64,000 bases of DNA, taken from the NCBI RefSeq assembly GCF_001625215.2, contig NC_030386.2, forward strand, positions 38,753,296-38,817,295, read 5' to 3'. A program made the translations under genes and the position numbers. Under the pieces are notes generated by a model. The model was not told the DNA's origin. It searched no databases and was given only the letters and a program-made list of their open reading frames with translations. Positions 12,928 to 24,543 of this stretch are shown in pieces (the first letter of the stretch is position 1; each line of letters opens with the position of its first letter). Origin of the DNA: Daucus carota subsp. sativus. Lineage: Eukaryota; Streptophyta; Magnoliopsida; Apiales; Apiaceae.

Positions 12928-14204
12928 TATTATAGTATTCATAGCTTGTGTAATGATCGAGTCATTTTAATACTCGTACACCGGTCTTTTTTTAAATCAA
13001 AACCAGACTAATTTATTGATTATCAGAATCACTTACATCAATAAGAAAAGATGGTATAGCAAACCATTCCTCACGGTCAGAATTTGAATTAGCTACCCTA
13101 GCTATAGTATGAAGGGTGAATTTAATGAAATGGACTGAACAGGATCTTAAATCCTTTACAAGAGAGAGCAACAATCACTAATGATAGAACCCTGAAAGGA
13201 GGAATCATCCGAGTTATTCTGTAAAAGCCTAAATCAAATTTCATGAAAACATTTATAATTGCCAGCTTCTTAAGCCAGGACAGAGCCTCTTTAAAAGCCA
13301 TGGCCTCAGCTATTTTCGGATCAACAATACCCCATAAATTACCCCCACATCCTGCAACAAAAGTTTCCATTATTGTCTCATATAAAACAATCAAAAAACT
13401 GCGAAGGTTTTCACCTAAAACTGCTGCATCAACATTACAAGTATACCAGCCCGCTATTGGTCTTTGCCAGGCAACCACACAGTCAACACCTCGTTGATTT
13501 CAAGGGAGAGAACGATAATGGCTTACTTGGACCTGCCGCCACTGAAAGAGAATGGTACTAACACTGTTCACAGCACCTCATTACCAAGTCAGATTTTGGT
13601 AATGATTCTTCCAAAACCACCTTATTTGTATGAGCGCATAGGCCCCAAGCTACTGCACGAAACAACTCTATCTTTTGTAGATAAACTTCCAAAACATATC
13701 AAGATTTTCTGCTCTGTCAATATATCTTCGAGGTGGGGCAAGTTCAAATTAGAAATAGCCCAACAGTGCTGTGAATAGAGGCAATGAAATAGCACACGGT
13801 CCATAGATTCTAAACCCGACTTGCAAATTGAGCATATCGGATCAACATCATGTTTCCTCCTTGAATTCTTTAAGGTAGGAATGCAATTTCGAAGAACTCT
13901 GCGGACAAAATTCCTCATCTTTGGAGGGACATATAACGTAAGAACATCCTAAAACTGATTTGGACATTCTAGAATAGGACCAAAGCTTTAAACATTTCAT
14001 ATCCGTAAGAACATCCTAAAACTGATTTGGAAGCTTGGCAATCAGTCTATATCCGCTCTTTTACTGTGTACTAGCCCTTCTCCCACAGCCAAGCGTCCTC
14101 AGTATCAAAATAACAGAGGTATCCGAAGAATCCTAGTAGCATCTTGATGATTGAAAATGTCCTGAATTAGATCTCGATCCCAAGTTCTTTCATCAGGTAG
14201 CAAC

Positions 14205-14326
14205 AAACTCTACACCTGTTGCCAACAATGTGTTGGTGCGGTGTACCCCCTTGCGGGTGGTCAGGAGTTCGACTCCCGGGTGTGTGCGCGTTTCAATTAG
14301 CAAAAAAATAAAACTCTACACCTGTT
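14205..14326 (+). mobile_element. 90-bp tRNA-derived SINE with perfect 16-bp target duplication
   Basis: AAACTCTACACCTGTT occurs at 14205-14220 and again at 14311-14326. The 90 bp between them (14221-14310) contains AGTTCGACTCCCGGG, which fits the polymerase III B box. Upstream is a tRNA-like head (GGTGCGGTGTACCCCCTTG), and the right end is CAAAAAAAT. These are the hallmarks of a tRNA-derived SINE inserted into the older LINE. Confidence 0.85.
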
Positions 14327-14390
14327 CCCTCCAACTGCGAGACAATGGTCCTAGTAACCCTAGGATCCTGCCATTTACTAATAGACTTGC

Positions 14391-14836
14391 CATTTCCCAC
14401 TTTCCGTATACTTCCTGCACATTAAGTTCTTTAGCCTCGATGATACTATGCCATACGAAACTCGGGTTACTCATAATGCCAGCCTCTTCAAAAGAGCCAG
14501 AAGAGAAATACCTTGCCTCCAATAATCTAGAGATGAAAGACTGGGGTTCCATCATCAATCTCCATGCTTGCTCTCCCAGTAAAGCTAAGTTGAAATCTCT
14601 GATATTCCTGAACCATTTCCCACTTTCCGTATACTTCCTGCACATTAAGTTCTTTAGCCTCGATGATACTATGACATACAAAACTCGGGTTACTCATAAT
14701 GCCAGCCTCATCAAAAGAGCCAGAAGAGAAATACCTTGCCTCCAATAATCTAGAGGTGAAAGACTGGGGTTCCATCATCAATCTCCATGCTTGCTCTCCC
14801 AGTAAAGCTAAGTTGAAATCTCTGATATTCCTGAAT
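14391..14836. repeat. 223-bp tandem duplication within the LINE remnant
   Basis: The block starting CATTTCCCACTTTCCGTATA occurs at 14391 and again at 14614, and the two copies are nearly identical over about 223 bp. The same LINE protein segment is therefore encoded twice in a row on the minus strand. Confidence 0.85.
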
Positions 14837-15201
14837 CCCATGCCCCCCAATTATTTTGGGCTACACTAACGATCCCAAAACATCCATCTAATACCTTCCC
14901 CTATTGTCGATATTTAAACACCACTTGTATACTAATTTATAATGTGTTACAAAAAAAACGATATGGTTGATCGTTGTATACTCTAAATTTCAGTAAAATA
15001 AATGCATTTTGTAGTTATGGGCAACAAGCAATTCATCCATTGAGGGAATGCGTTGACACCCAGGATAGCGTTTATTTTTGTTTATTGCAATGTCCCACAA
15101 AAAACATATTGAATTCAGCCATTCAGGTGATAAAAGAGTCACACTTTATTCCTTTGTGCTAAATTTTGTCAAGATTAAACATTTTGCAATGTCCAAAGTT
15201 A

Positions 15202-15420
15202 CTCCATCTGTCCCAAAATAATACTCTTTGACTTTTTGCACGTAATTTGAGGAATACAAAGAATATACTTCCTCTTATTTTTTTCAGATTTCTTTTTCTT
15301 AATAAATCTCAAGCTCTATATTTTTATTCAGAAAATCTGGAAAAAAAAATGCGAAAATATCTTTTTACACCTCAACTTACGTGCAAAAAATCAAAGTGAC
15401 TATAGTTTTGGGACAGGGAG
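15202..15420. mobile_element. Stowaway-like MITE
   Basis: 219 bp bounded by TA, starting CTCCATCTGTCCCAAAATAA and ending TTTTGGGACAGGGAG. The ends are inverted copies, and the interior pairs as well (GACTTTTTGCACGTAA against TTACGTGCAAAAAATC). Confidence 0.8.
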
Positions 15421-15422
15421 TA

Positions 15423-16586
15423 GGTACAAAATGAAGTGAAGAGAAGAAACTAATACCGATCTAAACAATGTTTATGTGATCACTGAATGCAAACACAGGC
15501 TCAAATATCAGAAGAAATTATCCTCTATCACCAGCAAAACCAATTCTACACAAACTTACATCAGTCGCTAAATTTATGATTATTTATCAATTTCCGGGAG
15601 TACCTGAACCACTAGGAGATTTTCTAACCCCAAACTCATTGTCGGAAAATGCAGTACCTTTCTATTACCCCTTTTGCACTGATATGTACATTCAGATATC
15701 GTGTAACAGACCTAAAAGCTTTCAGCCTGTACTAAAGGAGGTGAATATGTGCTCATACTCGACAGTGAAATTAGTTATCTGACGGAGTGTTATTTCTGCA
15801 ATAGGCATTTGCTTACCAGGAGATTTATGTCAATGAATAATACTCCATGCTCTCGGATGTTAATGTCTATGTTGAACAGATGAAGATCCTGGATACAATA
15901 TTAGCAAAAACATTAGATAACAGGGCATTTATCAGATTAAATATATAAATAAAACTACTCGGAATTAACTGATTTGACATGCAACTGTCAAATAGGATAT
16001 ATACAATTTCAACTAAACAACAAGTGATCCTCACAAAAACAGAAGTAAAAAACAATTGATTGCATCAGATATAGTGTTAGAAGTAAGATTTTTTAAGTCC
16101 CAAATCACTGGAGAAATCTTTACATAAAATGAAAATTACAAACCATGTGGTGAACTCTTATTTGCCAGGTGATAAAGTTGATTACAAGACCTTATATAAT
16201 GCCTGGTTTATCTATACCCCACCATATCAATATCTGTCTCCGTCATTCAAAGTATTATCCAGCTCTCTCTCTTTAACAATGGCAAAGAAGCCAAGCTTGT
16301 GTTGTCAAAAGATCCCCCTCCACTAATCTCAATATCTATCTCTGACCTCTGTAGCCATAACTCTATATTCACATTCACGGAAGTCACAAAAATCATGAAA
16401 CATCTCCGCCAATGACATATGTAGGGAAAAACACTAATTATAAACATTAACCCAAGCAACAGAATTTTAATCATTTATCTCAAAATCAAACACCAAATCC
16501 TATAAAAATCAAACAAATACAAATAGACCCCCGTTTAAAATTAATATAGGGTCTCTTGTCACTAAACATGACCTAGTCAAATAAAG
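15423..16586. other. Non-coding stretch, nothing identified
   Basis: No reading frame with a family signature on either strand. It lies downstream (3') of the minus-strand SRO gene. Confidence 0.35.
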
Positions 16587-16588
16587 TA

Positions 16589-16839
16589 CTCCCTCTGTCC
16601 CATTTAATTCTATACATTTCTTTTAAACTGCTCGACACGCATTTCAATGCTCTTATAAAATATAGTTCCGTAACTTATTTTTGAGATTTTCTTTTTCTGT
16701 ATAAAAATATAACATCCAAACTTTAATTCAGGAAAAAAAAAATTTAAAAATAAATTGCACAAATACACTTTGCAGGAGCATTAAAGTCCGTGCCGCGTCC
16801 CCGTCCCCCAATGTATACTACTCAGGGGGACGGAGGGAG
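16589..16839. mobile_element. Stowaway-like MITE
   Basis: 251 bp bounded by TA (16587-16588 and 16840-16841), starting CTCCCTCTGTCCCATTTAAT and ending GGGGGACGGAGGGAG. The interior is similar to the element at 26263 (AAACTGCTCGACACGC, TAAAGTCCGTGCCGCG), so both belong to one family. Confidence 0.85.
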
Positions 16840-16841
16840 TA

Positions 16842-18386
16842 GTTATTACATCCTAGCTCGGTAACTCTTGGCGTTGACTTGGTTCTTGTTTATTTCATTT
16901 TTTATTATCATTCTCACTAGTAGTAAAATATGCAGTTCAATCAACTACTCGTTACAATTTCAGACAATCAGAAAAAGAACGGAAATGCTGGTGAACACGC
17001 ATATCAGATAACTTCATATTCCTTCTCATCCAGAGGACCAGTACATGCTGGCTCACTTCCAGATTTCACTTCATGTATGAATGATTTTAAAATCTTTTGA
17101 CTTACAATAGTGCATCTCCAAAGTTGAATATCGGTGATCAGCATAATTCCTGAGGGTTCTAATCTGAAGACTGAAATGTTGCAACTGAATTCCCTGCCAT
17201 AAAGAAGTAACAGCTTACCAATGAATTTAAAATCTCAAGACAGGACTTCAGAAGTATCTATTTTTAACAGGAACATAAAGAAACAAATATTACCTTTCAC
17301 ATGCATCCCTTCAGTTCCTCATCCATTGCTTGCCACATCAAGAAATCTACTGATAATTGCTAACTACTAAATCATACACACACCTCCATGATATAACAAG
17401 AAGCATGTAGATTAGCCAAATAGCACATATAATAGCACAGATATATCTTTCCAAACAGCATGTAGATTAGCCAAATGCCACAAGGACAACAAAGAATGAA
17501 GGGATTTGTATAAAAAACAGATATTATGGATAGATGAATACAGATATCAGCAGAACCAACATAGTTCATGTGTTCACCATAAGATAGAACATTGAACATT
17601 TAAACATTCACAAAATCGAACTTTAAAAAAATAAAAGTTCAGCCATAACTAAAGATTAATTCAATTTAAAAGCATTCTATTCCATACTGGAATTAATAAA
17701 TGGCCTAAGTTTCAACTATTAAAAAAAATTCGGCCCATCTAAGAATTTTAGAATTCAGAAGACATGTGAAGCATATATAATATTGATTTTTTGAGGAAAA
17801 GTAAGAATTACAAATTAATGGCGTTAATATAATTTAGTGGTTTAAACTAGAGTTTCTCTATCCTAAATTATCTTTAAACACTTTGCACTGTGCGATGGTC
17901 TTATATGACAATGCGCATATACAAATTTATTTGGACAAGCTCAAGCTTTAGTAGCAAACAGCCATGTATCATTTACAGGACAGGTTTGACACAGAAATAA
18001 TTGAAGAGTAGATGGAGATGCAAACTGACGGCAATCGTTAGCTCAGTATAGGTCTGGTCAACAAATATTACAGAGAGCTATGAGGTCAAATGATAGTTGA
18101 AAAGACGCAAGTAAAACAGAATTTATCTCTTCCTTGCTGAATAAAAAAAGCTATAACATAACAATAGGGCAAAATAAACCATTAACTAGCCTTACATTAA
18201 AATAATAAATATCCACTTGGTCATCGAAACTACATAAATAAATCTGTTCCCTAATTTCTAGTAACATATGTGATATTTTCTCCTTCAGCATTTTTGTAGG
18301 CTGCGTTTATGTGTCAATTTAAAGACATACTAGTTTTAAATCCTTCCAAATCCCAACACCAAGTGATAGTTTCCACAACTTCATGA
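16842..18386. other. Non-coding stretch downstream of the SRO gene
   Basis: It probably includes the SRO 3' UTR. A 20-bp direct repeat (AGCATGTAGATTAGCCAAAT) appears at about 17402 and 17458. No other gene was recognised. Confidence 0.4.
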
Positions 18387-21300
18387 TCACCCCCGGACCT
18401 CCTGGATTGCAGTGCGCAACATTTGATCCCCTACAACTGATCGCAGTTTTTTCATGAAGATGCCTTTTGGCACTTTTCCCGCCTGTAAAATAATTAGGGA
18501 ATTCCTGAATGAGTTTTTCAAAATTTTAGGGGGGTTTCTATAGTTGAGAGTAAAACAAGGCGAATTAATGAATTTAGAGATATGTAAGTGTTTAGATGCA
18601 GAAGCATAGAAGAACAGATCAGAAGTGTACAGAATTCAGTTAAACTTGCAGGTAGGACAGAATGGAGAGCAAAACAGTAGAGGGAGAGGCTGGTGGAATC
18701 CATTTTATTTTCTTCATTCAAATCATCCTGAGATATTAGAACTGACAGATATTTATAGGCCTAGTCTTGTAACTAACTCTGACAAGACAGAAATGCTATA
18801 ACAGCCAATAGTAATGCTATGAAACAAATCTTAACACGACCAACTAGTGCCTATTTCTATTAGTCTATGTTATTCCTGACAATATGTGTGATGCTTCTAA
18901 CAGTTTTGCCTAGGCGTCACAGCAGAGACAATAAGTCAGGTGTCCTTTCTGCCTTGCCCCCATCATGCAGGGCCTTGACAAGGAAATGTTGCCACCACAA
19001 GGGATACTCAGCCGATAAAGCAATGTCATTATTTTAACACCAATTAGTCCTATACTTACTAATGGTTCAATTTCACATTGAACCCTAAAAAGATAATAGT
19101 CAATAGTGTTGTTTCTTATAATTATATGCTATCAAGAATATGGTAATATAGTACAAAAATAAATTAACTCTGTGGATGTATAGTAGGCTCGTAAGCGCAT
19201 ATTTTTTTAACAGTCACCTAGGAGCAAGTCCAAGAGATGCCTTACAGTAACTCGAACTTTGATCAAAAATCCAAATTTGGGGCAGTTTTGTCCTAAATCA
19301 CTCCAACCGTGGACTAAAAAGTGATCCAAATTTGGATCAGTGAATAGTACTGGTCCAAATTTAGATCACTACTATTCACTGATCCAAATCTTTTTAATAT
19401 TAAAATTTTGTTACTTTTTATTATTTGATGATTTTGTTAATGTTATTAAAGGGTAAATTAATTAATATTAGAATATAATTAAAACGACGATTAGTTATAA
19501 AATAAAATTTCAAAATACATGAAATAAAATAATACAACATAAATAATTTAACAATAAATTTAGGATGCACGTGATTTAAACGAGATGGGTCCGAATTTAT
19601 CAATCGCTACCGAAAATCAAAATGCCCATCCTGAATTTTGAAATATACTGATTGAACATTTGTCGGAAGAATATACTAATTCTAAGAATTAGTACTTTTA
19701 CGTAATATTTTAATATTTTTAATTTAAGCTGGGGATGGTTCAAGAAGAACTTTATTATCATGGTAGCTAGTACCTTTTAATCTCTGCCCTGCAATGATAA
19801 ATAAGACTAGAACCGCTTTTTCGAAAATTGTTTGACACGTGATACTCCCTCCGTCCCACCAGATTCCTTACAGTTTCCTTTTTTGGACGTCCCACTCATT
19901 TCTTTACATTACAAAACTTTCCCAAAATAGTTAATGGGTCCCCCGTTTCCCACTTTTTCTCCTTTTTCACACTACTTTTACTCCACTGTCTCTCTTTTAT
20001 ATATTAAAAATCAATGGGTCCCACCATTTCACCAACTTTTCTTTCTCTTTTCCACTATTTTATACATATTTCTTAACCTCCGTGCCCAAACCCAACGTAA
20101 ACAATTGAGTGGGACGGAGGGAGTATATAATTGCGTTGTTTAAAATTCTTAGACACGTGGCCCACACACAACATTGAAGTGTTACATTTCTATCGTGCTA
20201 TATATAATATGATTTTGAAACACATGATATAAATTAAAATTGAAAAAGTATAATTATATTTTTTAACGGCTTGGGGAGCGCAAATATAAAAACAAAAAAT
20301 ATTTATCAACATAAATTTTGAAAGGAAGCATAAAACTAAAGTTTTGATATAAATATTGGACACAAAATTTTATATAAAAAACACACAACACAAAAAAAAA
20401 TATAAAAATAATTAATAATTTAAAGAACAGAACAATGATATTTACAAAACACAAACATTCCTACACATATTTTTTTTTAAAATGTTATTTAAAATTAAAA
20501 AAACTTAAAATTACATTTTAATATGATACAAGGTACAAATACATAACACATATAAAATACTGAACAAAAGCATATATATACAAACAATACAGTACGGTAC
20601 ACATAAATTTTTTTATAATAAAATATAAAATAATTTTTTAATATAAAATACAGGACACATTAAAGAATTCAAAAGAAGAAAATGGAAAATTGAAAGTACA
20701 GATATAGAAGACATCAAAATACAAAACAAGTAGAAATATAATATCAAATAATACAAACATTATACTTTTATAAAAAAGTACAAACTAAAATATAAAACAA
20801 AAATATACATTAAAGTATATAATACCAAACACAAAAAAACATATTGAAATAACTTAATATAAAAAAACACACATCACAATAAAAATATATAAAAATATTT
20901 AATAATTTAAAGAACAAAACAATGATATTTACAAAACACAAAACATTACTACACACATAATTTATTTATTATCAAAAAATGTTTTTAAAATTAGAAAAAC
21001 TCAAAATTACGTTTTAATATGATACAAAGTACAAATACATAACACATATAAAATACAAAACAAAAGCACATACATACAAACAAAAGCACATACATACAAA
21101 CAGTACAATACACGTAAAAATTTTAAAAAATGCATACTAAAATATAAAATAATATTTTATTTTTTAATATAAAATACAAGACACATAAAAAATTCAAAAC
21201 AAGAAAAAAAATAGATAATTGAAAGTACAGATATAGAAGGCATAAAATTACAGAACAAGTAAAAATATAATATCAAATAATACAAAACACTATACTTTTA

Positions 21301-24300
21301 TAAAAAAGTAATAACTAAAATATAAAACAAAAATATACATTAAAGTATATAATACCAAACACAAAATAACATATTGAAATAACTTAATAAGCAGGTAAAT
21401 TGTTTTATAAATAATTATATTACATAAAAGATAAATTCAATACAGATATTTTTGAATAATAGAAAACATGGAAATAGAAAAAGATAAAAAGAATCATAAA
21501 TAACAACATTGATTGTAAATTGTAAACATGCTTGTCATGCCTTCATATAATGTGTGAGCTTCTTATCCATTCATTCATTTTTCTAAAGGGTTCCTAAGTC
21601 ACCAAATATAGAGCTTGTTTGGCAAACCCAAATAAGCACTTCTTCTTCCAAGAAGTTGACTCCTACTTTTCTTGACCCATTTCTGTAAATAAGCATAAGC
21701 ACTTTTAAGAGGTTCTGGAGATATAAGTTAGAAGTTGAGAATACTAGCTTTTTTCTCAGAGCTTCTACTTCTTTTCCGAACACTTTTATAACTTATAAGT
21801 TTTAACTTACTTCTCACTTCTGCTCCACTTCTTTACTTTATGTAAGAAGTAACTTCTTTTAAGCTAACACAAACGGCCCCATAGTGGTTACTCATTGAGA
21901 AGGCCCATATCTAGTTGTTGATATTATAGTTATAATTAATGATGAAATTAATTAATCTATTTTTAAAATATTTACAATCAAAGTATATGAATATAAATAT
22001 ATAATAATAATGAATGAATTTGGATTTATATTTGGATCACATGATTGAAATAAGATCTGGATCCCGTCCTAAATTTAGATCAATTGATGATCCAAATTTG
22101 GATATAGGGTTGGAGTTGGCCTATGATTTAAGTTAAAATTTGAGGCATTTGATTAAAAAAAGTTGATCCAACGGTGTCTTGGTGATGCCTTATAGTACTA
22201 TCTTCAAGCCTTATTTTCAAGGCACCTCTCTCCTTGCCCTATTTTATATCATATAATTCAATGTTACATACATTCTATCTATGTACCTTATATTGTCCTT
22301 TAATGATGAAAGAACACCTTCAATAATAAAATTTGAAATATATAGTTGGGATAAGGCACATTGTTGGAGTTGAAGATAGTTAAATATGTCCTAAATCACT
22401 AGGACATCATTTTTTATATTATATTTAAGGCTTAAAATAGGACATTGTTGGACTTGCTCTAAGCTTCTAATCACATCTGAGATGCCTTCTACTCAACAAG
22501 GTGTTGCATCACTATCTAGGGATCATTTAGAAGTTTAAAATACATTTAAAAAAAAATAACTGATCCATGATTGTCTAGGTGAAGTGGAGATGTTATTGAG
22601 ACAGTTAAAAGTATTATATACATGAAGATAACAAAATTCTTACAGTTCAGCTTTGTTACATACCTTGTAAGTACAGCACAATGCTTGCAACTCTGGTACT
22701 TTGGAGGAAGGAAGTGAACGTATCAGATTCGCAAAGAATTTTGCAGTCATTGCATTAGACACTTTCGGCAGCCACATCAAGTTCAGTTTTGCAGATGATT
22801 GGCCCACCCGGGGTGTTGTGGACAATTGGCCTGACAAAAAAAACGTTAACATGATATAAGACTAACCCAAAAATATCACAATTTGAAACATAGTCCAGCC
22901 AGGCAGCACCATTAGCACAAATGTAGTTACCTAAAACATCAATGTTATGCTTGTAGCTCACAATGCACTCCGGAAGAATGTGAGTGTTCATATTAGCACC
23001 CCACACTATATACCATTTAGGGTTACTAACATCATCAACACCTGTATCAAATTCCGGACTTGATGGATATAACTGCTGGGAACCTGCTTGAACCTTCTCA
23101 CACTTGCCCAATATAAGCCGGCACAATATTACATGATTTTCGCCTATGTCAGGCGGCATTACACTGAAATTCATACCAAAACCAGTTAGTTTCACTAAAC
23201 TTGATCAGTCAAAATCCCATTAACCAAAACACACTTCTATTTTGCTAAGCATAACATGCTTTCTATAACAACATCAAACTTGGAAATTACCTAACCCGGG
23301 ATGATTTAATCGGGGACAAGTATATACCAACCCCAAAAGCTTCTCCTAGAGAAGCCTTCTCGGGACTGCTAAACCCGTAACTCAAAATCCTCTGCACACC
23401 CTCACTCGAACACTTAATCCAAGCAAATGTCACATTGGCCTCACCTCTAGCAGCCTTCGTCATCTCCACCTGATTCAGAAACCCCTCATACCGCGCTCTA
23501 TCCAACGGTGCAGTCCTGGTAACCTGATGAACCCCAGTAATCTCGGCTCCAATCCCCTTAATCCCACCCCAATTCAAAAACAAATTCCTCACAACCATAC
23601 CCGCCTTCCCTCCCTCTCCCATAACTTTAACCCTATTCCACCTCCTCGACTCCATTTCCTCACAAACCCCCTCCCTCCTCCTCTTTATCCCATCCTCATC
23701 TGTACAACTCCCCACACTCTTCACCTCTTCTTCCACCACATCTCCCCCCTCTCTCTTTCTCTTATTCCACAATCCCCCACCATTAACCCTAATCCCATCC
23801 CCCTTATTCAACAATTTACCACCACTAACCCTAATTCCATTCCCCTTATTCAACAAATCACCAACACTCGCCCTAACTTCATTCCCCTTATTCACCAATT
23901 CACCGCTACCAACCCTAATTTCATTCCCCTTATTCGACAATTCACCGCCACCAACTCTAATTCCATCCCCCTTATTCACCAATTCACCACCACTAACCCT
24001 AATTCCATCCCCCTTATTCACAACATCACCACCACTAACTCTAATTTCAATCTCTAACTTCCCTAACCTCCCCAAATCCCCCAAATTCACATCCTCCCTC
24101 TCTCGAAAACCCGAAAACTCAAAATCTCCCCCAACAACAAACTTGGGAAACCAACTCCTCCCCTCCACATCAATCCACCCAACCGACACCTCAAACTCCC
24201 CCTCAAAATCACAAACCAACATCCTATAAAAATCAAACAAACACAACACTCCCCCAATCTCCACCTCCACCACACCGCTCTTCTTTACAAAACAATCCCT

Positions 24301-24543
24301 AACCATCTCCACCACACTCCCCTCAAAATCCACCCAATCGCCGCCGCTATTATACAACAAACGCGCCACCACGCCACTGTTTTTAAAACAACCGTAATTC
24401 TGTAACAAACTCTGTACATAAAACGACGCCGTGTTAGTACTGTTAGAAGACTCAAAAAATCGCCGATCTCGAAATAAATTAACGTTAGGCTTATTTACAG
24501 GCTTCCGCGCGATCCGATCGCTGAGTAGAATCGACGAGTTCAT
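18387..24543 (-). CDS. RCD1/SRO-family protein (WWE, PARP-like, RST domains)
   Basis: Four exons on the minus strand: 24543-23291, 23163-22931, 22830-22664 and 18482-18387. Together they are 1749 bp, or 582 residues, with GT-AG introns and matching phases. Residues about 40-135 are a WWE domain (ARLLYNSGGDWVDFE, VEVEIGGVLCLFDFY, WIDVEGRSWFPK). Residues 167-264 are seven 14-residue repeats. Residues about 315-500 are the catalytically degenerate PARP-like domain (FAWIKCSSEGVQRILSYGF, FGVGIYLSP, NPKWYIVWGANMNTHILPE). The C-terminus is the RST domain (VPKGIFMKKLRSVVGDQM). RCD1/SRO1 proteins are nuclear hubs that bind transcription factors through RST and modulate stress and development; they are thought not to be active PARPs. 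The final 31 codons lie beyond a 4.2-kb intron. The start is the first Met of the long frame. Confidence 0.92.
18500..18900 (-). mobile_element. Possible LTR remnant inside the SRO intron
   Basis: Read leftwards, CCTATAAATATCTGTCAG followed by GAAGAAAATAAAATGG resembles the TATA and polyadenylation layout of a copia-type LTR. No second LTR, primer site or coding domain was seen, so this is tentative. Confidence 0.25.
19845..20123. mobile_element. Stowaway-like MITE
   Basis: 279 bp bounded by TA (19843-19844 and 20124-20125), with inverted ends CTCCCTCCGTCCCAC and GTGGGACGGAGGGAG. It lies inside the large SRO intron. Confidence 0.88.
20391..21392. repeat. Diverged tandem duplication, about 500-bp unit
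   Basis: Ordered blocks recur at a spacing of about 490-530 bp. AATAATTTAAAGAAC is at 20414 and 20901, TTTTAATATGATACAA near 20517 and 21012, and GTACAGATATAGAAG near 20696 and 21224. CATTAAAGTATATAATACCA follows in each copy. The copies differ by substitutions and small indels. No coding frame is present. Confidence 0.75.
21606..21885. mobile_element. Probable hAT-like MITE
   Basis: The segment runs from GAGCTTGTTTGGCAAACCC to CTAACACAAACGGCCCC. Its interior is self-complementary and rich in AGAAGT and ACTTCT. GGGCCGTTTG-type ends are common in plant hAT MITEs. The terminal inverted repeat is weak here and the target duplication is unclear. Confidence 0.45.
23752..24045 (-). repeat. Coding minisatellite, seven 42-bp units in SRO exon 1
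   Basis: Seven consecutive 14-residue units of the type IRVSGGELVNKGDG occupy residues 167-264 of the SRO protein. The unit length is exactly 42 bp, so copy-number change keeps the frame. They lie in the linker between the WWE and PARP-like domains. Confidence 0.9.

Larger units (their letters stand above)
12985..14870 (-). pseudogene. Truncated, decayed LINE (RT end, zinc-binding region, RNase H)
   Basis: Read leftwards, blocks appear in the usual order of plant L1-type ORF2. The end of the reverse-transcriptase region comes first (GFRNIRDFNLALLGEQAWRL near 14840). Next is a linker (LLPDERTWDRDLIQDIF near 14205), then the zf-RVT motif (CSICKSGLESMDRVLFHC near 13830), then an RNase H start (AGWYTCNVDAA near 13450). 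Stops and frameshifts separate the blocks. The left end is near a T-run at 12987-12994, the expected poly(A) of a leftward element. The copy carries an internal 223-bp tandem duplication and a SINE insertion, listed separately. It is 5' truncated and not functional. Confidence 0.8.
19222..22460. mobile_element. AT-rich non-autonomous element or nested repeats in the SRO intron
   Basis: The two ends share a short inverted repeat: GAGCAAGTCCAA at 19222 and TTGGACTTGCTC at 22449. Subterminal GATCCAAATTTGGATC-type palindromes occur near 19322 and 22089. The interior is extremely AT-rich, has no coding capacity, and holds a Stowaway MITE and a roughly 500-bp duplication. The bounds rest on a 12-bp inverted repeat and are tentative. 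Confidence 0.45.

Noticed and set aside
23527-24057. 176-codon plus-strand frame rich in Asn, Thr and Pro
   Set aside because: It is the reverse complement of the SRO coding minisatellite; the repeats keep it open.
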